A stretch of DNA of 64,000 nt from Megalobrama amblycephala (Eukaryota; Chordata; Actinopteri; Cypriniformes; Xenocyprididae), in NCBI RefSeq assembly GCF_018812025.1, contig NC_063052.1, positions 14,905,501-14,969,500 on the forward strand, read 5' to 3'. The notes beneath the pieces were generated by a model. That model saw only the letters and a list, made by a program, of their open reading frames with translations, was not told the DNA's origin and made no database searches. This document shows, piece after piece, positions 58,030 to 64,000 of the stretch. Numbering within the stretch: the first letter of the stretch is position 1; every line of letters begins with the position of its first letter. The translations under genes were made by a program, and so were the position numbers.

Positions 58030-59545
58030 TCCACTCTTCTGGGTTGAGAGTGCAGTGCGCTTGCAGAGAATCTCCACCCACACGCTCTTCTGATTGGCTG
58101 TGATTTTGGATTGATTTGGTTGTGAGTGCAGTGCACTTACAGAGAGACTCCGCCCACACACTGATCTGATTGGCTGTGATTTTGAATTGATTGTGAGTGC
58201 TAAACATTTGCAGATAGACTCCGCCCACACACTCTTCTGATTGGTTGAAATTTTGGATTGATTTGGTTGTGAGTGCAGTGTGCCTACAGAGAGGCTCCGC
58301 CCACACGCTCTTCTGATTGGCTGCAATTTTGGATTGATTTGGTTGCGGGTGCAGTGCACTTACAGAGAGACTCCGCCCACACACTGATCTGATTGGCTGT
58401 GATTTTGAATTGATTGTGAGTGCTAAACATTTGCAGATAGACTCCGCCCACACACTCTTCTGATTGGTTGAAATTTTGGATTGATTTGGTTGTGAGTGCA
58501 GTGTGCCTACAGAGAGGCTCCGCCCACACGCTCTTCTGATTGGCTGCAATTTTGGATTGATTTGGTTGTGGGTGCAGTGCGCTTACAGAGAGGCTCCGCC
58601 CCCACACGCTCTTCTGATTGGCTGCAATTTTGGATTGATTTGGTTGTGGGTGCAGTGCACTTACAGAGAGACTCCGCCCACACACTCTTCTGATTGGTTG
58701 CAATTTTGGATTGATTTGGTTGCGAGTGCAGTGCGCTTACAGAGAGACTCCGCCCACACTCTCTTCTGATTGGTTGCGATTTTGGATTGATTTGGTTGCG
58801 AGTGCAGTGCGCTTACAGAGAGACTCCGCCCCCACACGCTCTTCTGATTGGTTGCGATTTTGGATTGATTTGGTTGCGAGTGCAGTGCGCTTACAGAGAG
58901 ACTCCGCCCCCACACGCTCTTCTGATTGGTTGCGATTTTGGATTGATTTGGTTGCGAGTGCAGTGCGCTTACAGAGAGACTCCGCCCACACTCTCTTCTG
59001 ATTGGTTGCGATTTTGGATTGATTTGGTTGCGGGTGCAGTGCGCTTGCAGAGACTCCGCCCACACACTCTTCTGATTGGCTGTGATTTTGGATTGATTTG
59101 GTTGTGAGTGCAGTGCGCTTACAGAGAGACTCCGCCCACACACTCTTCTGATTGGCTGCGATTTTGGATTGATTTGGTTGCGAGTGCAGTGCGCTTACAG
59201 AGAGACTCCGCCCACACACTCTTCTGATTGGCTGCGATTTTGGATTGATTTGGTTGTGAGTGCAGTGCGCTTGCAGAGACTCCGCCCACACACTCTTCTG
59301 ATTGGCTGAGTGCAGTGCGCTTACAGAGAGACTCCGCCCACACACTCTTCTGATTGGCTGAGTGCAGTGCGCTTACAGAGAGACTCCGCCCACACACTCT
59401 TCTGATTGGCTGCGATTTTGGATTGATTTGGTTGCGAGTGCAGTGCGCTTGCAGAGACTCCGCCCACACACTCTTCTGATTGGCTGAGTGCAGTGCGCAT
59501 GCAGAGAGACTCCGCCCACACGCTCTTCTGATTTCAAGCAACTAT
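58030..59545 (-). repeat. CCAAT/GC-box minisatellite, reverse array, about 21 copies
   Basis: The same unit as 55617-56720 on the opposite strand (AGACTCCGCCCACACACTCT, TTCTGATTGGCTG, GATTTTGGATTGATTTGG), mostly in the long 75-78 bp form. A segment of about 225 bp (58112-58335) is repeated almost exactly at 58337-58560. Confidence 0.96.
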
Positions 59546-60244
59546 GCAGTTGTTTAAGAGATGCAATGTTTTTCTTGTTCTTTCAATAGACATGTTTGGT
59601 TTTATGTACTCTTGTTTGTATAATATGCTTATAATAACCTAGCAGCAACAATCTAATAAGTAAATAAAGATGGATAAAGCAACTGCAACGCTCAAATGCA
59701 GTGGTGAGATGGGAATTTCTCCAAATGGATTCCCACAAATCTGAATGGAAAAACACTCAACCTGAATATGCTAAGAAAAGATCTCTGTAGTACTCTAGTA
59801 CGCACGCACACCAGCTCAGCAATAATTCTGAAATACTTTTTTTTTGGTTGATGCATATATAAATATACCCTACAAACGTTCTCTCATTCACACACACTAT
59901 GTTTAGCCATTGTTCCTCTCCATCAGTAGTGTGAAGAGCATGAAGCTCCCAGGAGGGATGCTGGACAGTTGCCCTAAACCTCTGGCTTTTCTCTCCCTCT
60001 GTATATGTGTGTGCAGGACTGAGCTTGCATTCTGTGGCTTTTTATGGGCATGTTCTATATTTGAGCCGGTGTGTGTCTGTGGCCTGGGTCACGTGACGGC
60101 CTGTCACTGGATGAGGAGTGTTTGTGTGGCCTGTAGACCGCAGCTGTTTCTCTCTAATTCCTCTTGTAATTGAGTTGTTCACCATCAAAACGCACCGTTC
60201 TGTGACTTCATGAGCAAGATGTTTGTTCTCTGCATAATACTGAG
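59546..60244. other. cap2 intron 3 without gene
   Basis: No exon or strong repeat seen. ORF 59910-60173 is not recognisable. Confidence 0.3.
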
Positions 60245-61460
<1,216 letters not shown>

Positions 61461-61559
61461 TACAGAATCTAGAGATTAATTATTTTATTTTAAATAAATG
61501 ACAATTATTTATTTAAATTACAATTTTATATTATGTAAAGGTAATAGTAATAATAAAAA

Positions 61560-62690
61560 TAATTAAAATATTTGGGCAAAAATAGCATAGGTTAAGTGCA
61601 CACTTTAAATGTGAAGCAATCCTATGCAATCTCACTTTCTCGCGGTGCGATTCATAATCTGCAGAGAAAGCTCTTAGCTCTGGTCTGGCTCCATTCATAG
61701 CTCAGAGATAGGCAGGCTATTTCTGTCCCTCTCTTTGGCTGAGCATGATGGGAAGGGAAGTTCAGAACGATTCTGCAAAGGTACTTGCTCTCCGGTCAGT
61801 GTCTTAACAAGGGTCGTAATGTCAGAGTACGGATGAAAGAGGCGCCTTTGTTCACAGAAATGAAAATCATGCGCATTTTGTTATTGGAGGAATTTATGTA
61901 AATAGGGTTTGTCTCTCTCTTTCGCTCCCCCTCGCTCTTTATCACTTTCTGTCACACAAACTCGCGCAACGGCAGCCAAACAACCTCCACAGTTTGACAC
62001 CACAGACCAATGATGAGTCACAAAACAGTAAATATAGATGAATAAATACACAATGTGCCAGCATACACTGTCTAAATACACACCGTCTCACTTGTTTACT
62101 TATCTCTCACTTATTTGATGAGGTTGAAGTAAGGTCAACAGTGATTTCAAGCACATGAACGAGTCTGACTAAAAACAAGAAGTGGTATTTTTAGTCCGTC
62201 GTCTTCATTCTCCCACCGAGTTCTTATGAAACGCACTGAAATGGTGGACATGGCAACTGCTGGAACACAAGCATAAATACAAAAACGTCCATTTAACAAA
62301 GGAAACAGTGTGTTCCCTCTCCTCCGTGTTCAGAGGTAAACTGTAAACATCAGTACAGGACCGGGCCTTACAAGGCGAGGGGATCTCCCATCATCACGGG
62401 CTGGAATGCCGAGTGGGAGGGAGGTGAAGCTCGCTGGACGTTTCATTGGAAAAAACGGTCCCACTATTAAAAGTCCGCTTGGGTGCCTCTGGCTCTGTGT
62501 TTTTCTCTCAAAGCCCAGTGAAATCAAAATTGGACTTGTGTCGCTTTTACAGTCAGATTTAAAATCCAACACATTTAAAATCCACATTGTTTACACTTTA
62601 TTTTTTGGTGACAGTGTAATCATACAAATAAGTATTGAGAAATATTGAGAAATATATCATGTGGCAGGAGGACGGTGACAGCGAATAGAC
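61560..62690. other. Non-repetitive part of cap2 intron 3
   Basis: No exon recognised. 61620-61860 and 62290-62480 are balanced in composition with few repeats (TCTCGCGGTGCGATTCATAA near 61637). Possible regulatory DNA. Confidence 0.3.
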
Positions 62691-62694
62691 TACA

Positions 62695-63330
62695 TGAATT
62701 TTGTCTTAAATATGACTTCTAATTCCCCTTTCACAAGATGTAATATAAGTCTCTGGTGTCTCCAGAATGTGTCTGTGAAGTTTCAGCTCAAAATGCCCCA
62801 CAGATCATTTATTATCGCTTGTCAAATATTTGGGTGTGAGCAAAAACACGCCGTTTTTGTATGTGTCCCTTTAAATGCAAATGAGCTGCTGCTCCAGCCC
62901 CCTTTCCAGAAGAGGGCGGAGCTTTAACAGCTCAACAACAACAAAGCTGGAGAATCTCACGCAGCCAAAATGACGACGTGTTCAGCCTTACATTGTTCAA
63001 ACCGGAGTCGACACTGATGGAGAGACTCAGGAAGAAGTTACAACTTTAGAATGAAACTGGACGTTTCTGAATGGTTAGTGGATAAATTTATGTAGTTGCT
63101 GTGGAGTTGATTCAACTCATCCACAAGCATGTGCCGTCATGTTCATCTTTTGCGCAAATCCAGCATTAAGTTTGTGAAGCAGTCTGGCGTAAAATGAACA
63201 ACACTCTACTACAACAACTCTTCCTCTTCTCTAAAGCAGCCCAACATGGCCCCGCCCCCTTTATTGTGTGTTCTCAGGGGCGGGGTTTATGTAAATTTTA
63301 GGGTTTGTGATGTCACTAACCCGGGAAGAA
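62695..63330. repeat. Dispersed fish repeat with CCTTTAAATGCAAATGAG motif
   Basis: Blocks TCTCTGGTGTCTCCAGAATG, GTGTCCCTTTAAATGCAAAT and AGAGGGCGGAGCTTTAACAG, as I recall from repeated cyprinid elements, carry an octamer-like ATGCAAAT and GC boxes. Boundaries uncertain; no coding sequence. Confidence 0.45.
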
Positions 63331-64000
63331 GCTCGTTGTAGTCCCTACCAGCCGTTTGTTGTAGTCCTTAAAAAGTGATTTCTGTAAAAGAAAATATCTC
63401 CTTTGCATTGAACTTTGAGCGTCGTAACTTTGCAGATGTTGTTTATCCTCAAACAGCAACATTACACACTAACTAAAGTTAAAAAAGTGAAATCATATTT
63501 GAAGTATACTTCATTTCCTATACTCCATTTAGTAGTGTGCACGAGCGCAGGCAGTCGTCAGAAAGTTTCATCTTTGTTTAGTGTCTGCGCTATTTTTTCT
63601 CACGAAGATATTGATAAAATTGTCCACTCTTTTAAACTAATATAATATAATTGTTTTTTTGTTTTTTTTTGAGTAATTTGGTCCGTTTTATGCATCATGC
63701 ATTTTTTTAACATACTTACTGCTTGATGCAGTGTTATTTTAGTATCACTTGCTATGTTTTTCCTCAAAGTTGCGAATTGTGCAAAATTGGAATATTGCAT
63801 AAAACATTTGCGAATAAAGCAGCATTCATTCTGATGACAGACTTTGACTCGGGCATTTCAGAACCACCAAACCAACATCTGAGATGCTGTGATGAGGCAA
63901 AGTCACTCATAAAGACTTATCTTGTTTCATTACTGGATGAATCAGTGTTTTTGAATGAATCTGTTGAGTGAATGATTCAATGACTCAGTCATAAAGACTT
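63331..64000. other. Right end of window, no gene seen
   Basis: AT-rich, with no CAP exon and no strong repeat. ORFs at 63415-63971 are unrecognised and lack splice context. Confidence 0.3.

Noticed and set aside
55528..59541. CGRSLSVSALHS-type repeat proteins on both strands
   Set aside because: They are frames of the CCAAT/GC-box minisatellite. The same peptide-like words appear in several frames and both strands.

Overview
This is vertebrate nuclear DNA, almost certainly from a cyprinid-type teleost. Coding exons are small and GT-AG spliced. They lie in AT-rich introns full of (TG)n and (TA)n microsatellites, minisatellites and fold-back non-autonomous DNA transposons of kinds common in carp and zebrafish relatives. 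No bacterial, viral or CRISPR content was seen. Lineage is inferred from repeat style and gene order, not from a search.

Three protein genes lie head to tail on the + strand, and every exon junction checked keeps frame. (1) 801-6958: the last four coding exons of a stathmin-domain gene (stmnd1-like); its start is left of the window. (2) 14458-28208: complete rbm24, four coding exons, 229 aa, one N-terminal RRM, with a 3' UTR of about 2.1 kb to a poly(A) signal at 30297. (3) 46015-55073: the first three coding exons of a cyclase-associated protein, taken as cap2 from its two RLE motifs and its position beside rbm24; the rest lies beyond 64000. A CpG-rich, ETS-motif-containing segment at 36780-37080 is the best candidate for the cap2 promoter and non-coding first exon. 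As I recall the human map, STMND1-RBM24-CAP2 have the same order and direction on chromosome 6p. Rbm24 is a muscle and heart splicing and mRNA-stability factor, CAP2 a muscle-enriched actin regulator. Their adjacency may reflect shared regulation, but that is inference.

The rest is repeats. 1-2115 and 4215-5940: nested MITEs and dispersed repeats in stmnd1 introns. 7078-7412: fold-back MITE. 8337-10605: 2.3 kb TG-rich array. 11811-13666: two fold-back elements before rbm24. rbm24 intron 3 holds a 19/21-bp minisatellite (18042-19268), overlapping inverted elements (21728-25868) and a CGGTAT minisatellite (26391-27190). Downstream of rbm24 are a satellite of about 190/380 bp (30818-32960), a perfect 43-bp-TIR MITE (33225-33487) and an element whose tail has expanded about 15-fold (34635-36280). 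Inside cap2 are (TA)n tracts, a hAT-type element with an 8-bp target duplication (47463-48626), a TTTTA array (51763-52870), a CATGTTAGCAA-type array (53680-54830), and two opposed arrays (55617-56720 and 58030-59545) whose units each carry a CCAAT box and a GC box.

The most notable structures are the opposed CCAAT/GC-box arrays, the element that grew into a satellite at 34635-36280, and the nested hAT insertion with its clean footprint. No wholly new protein system was found.
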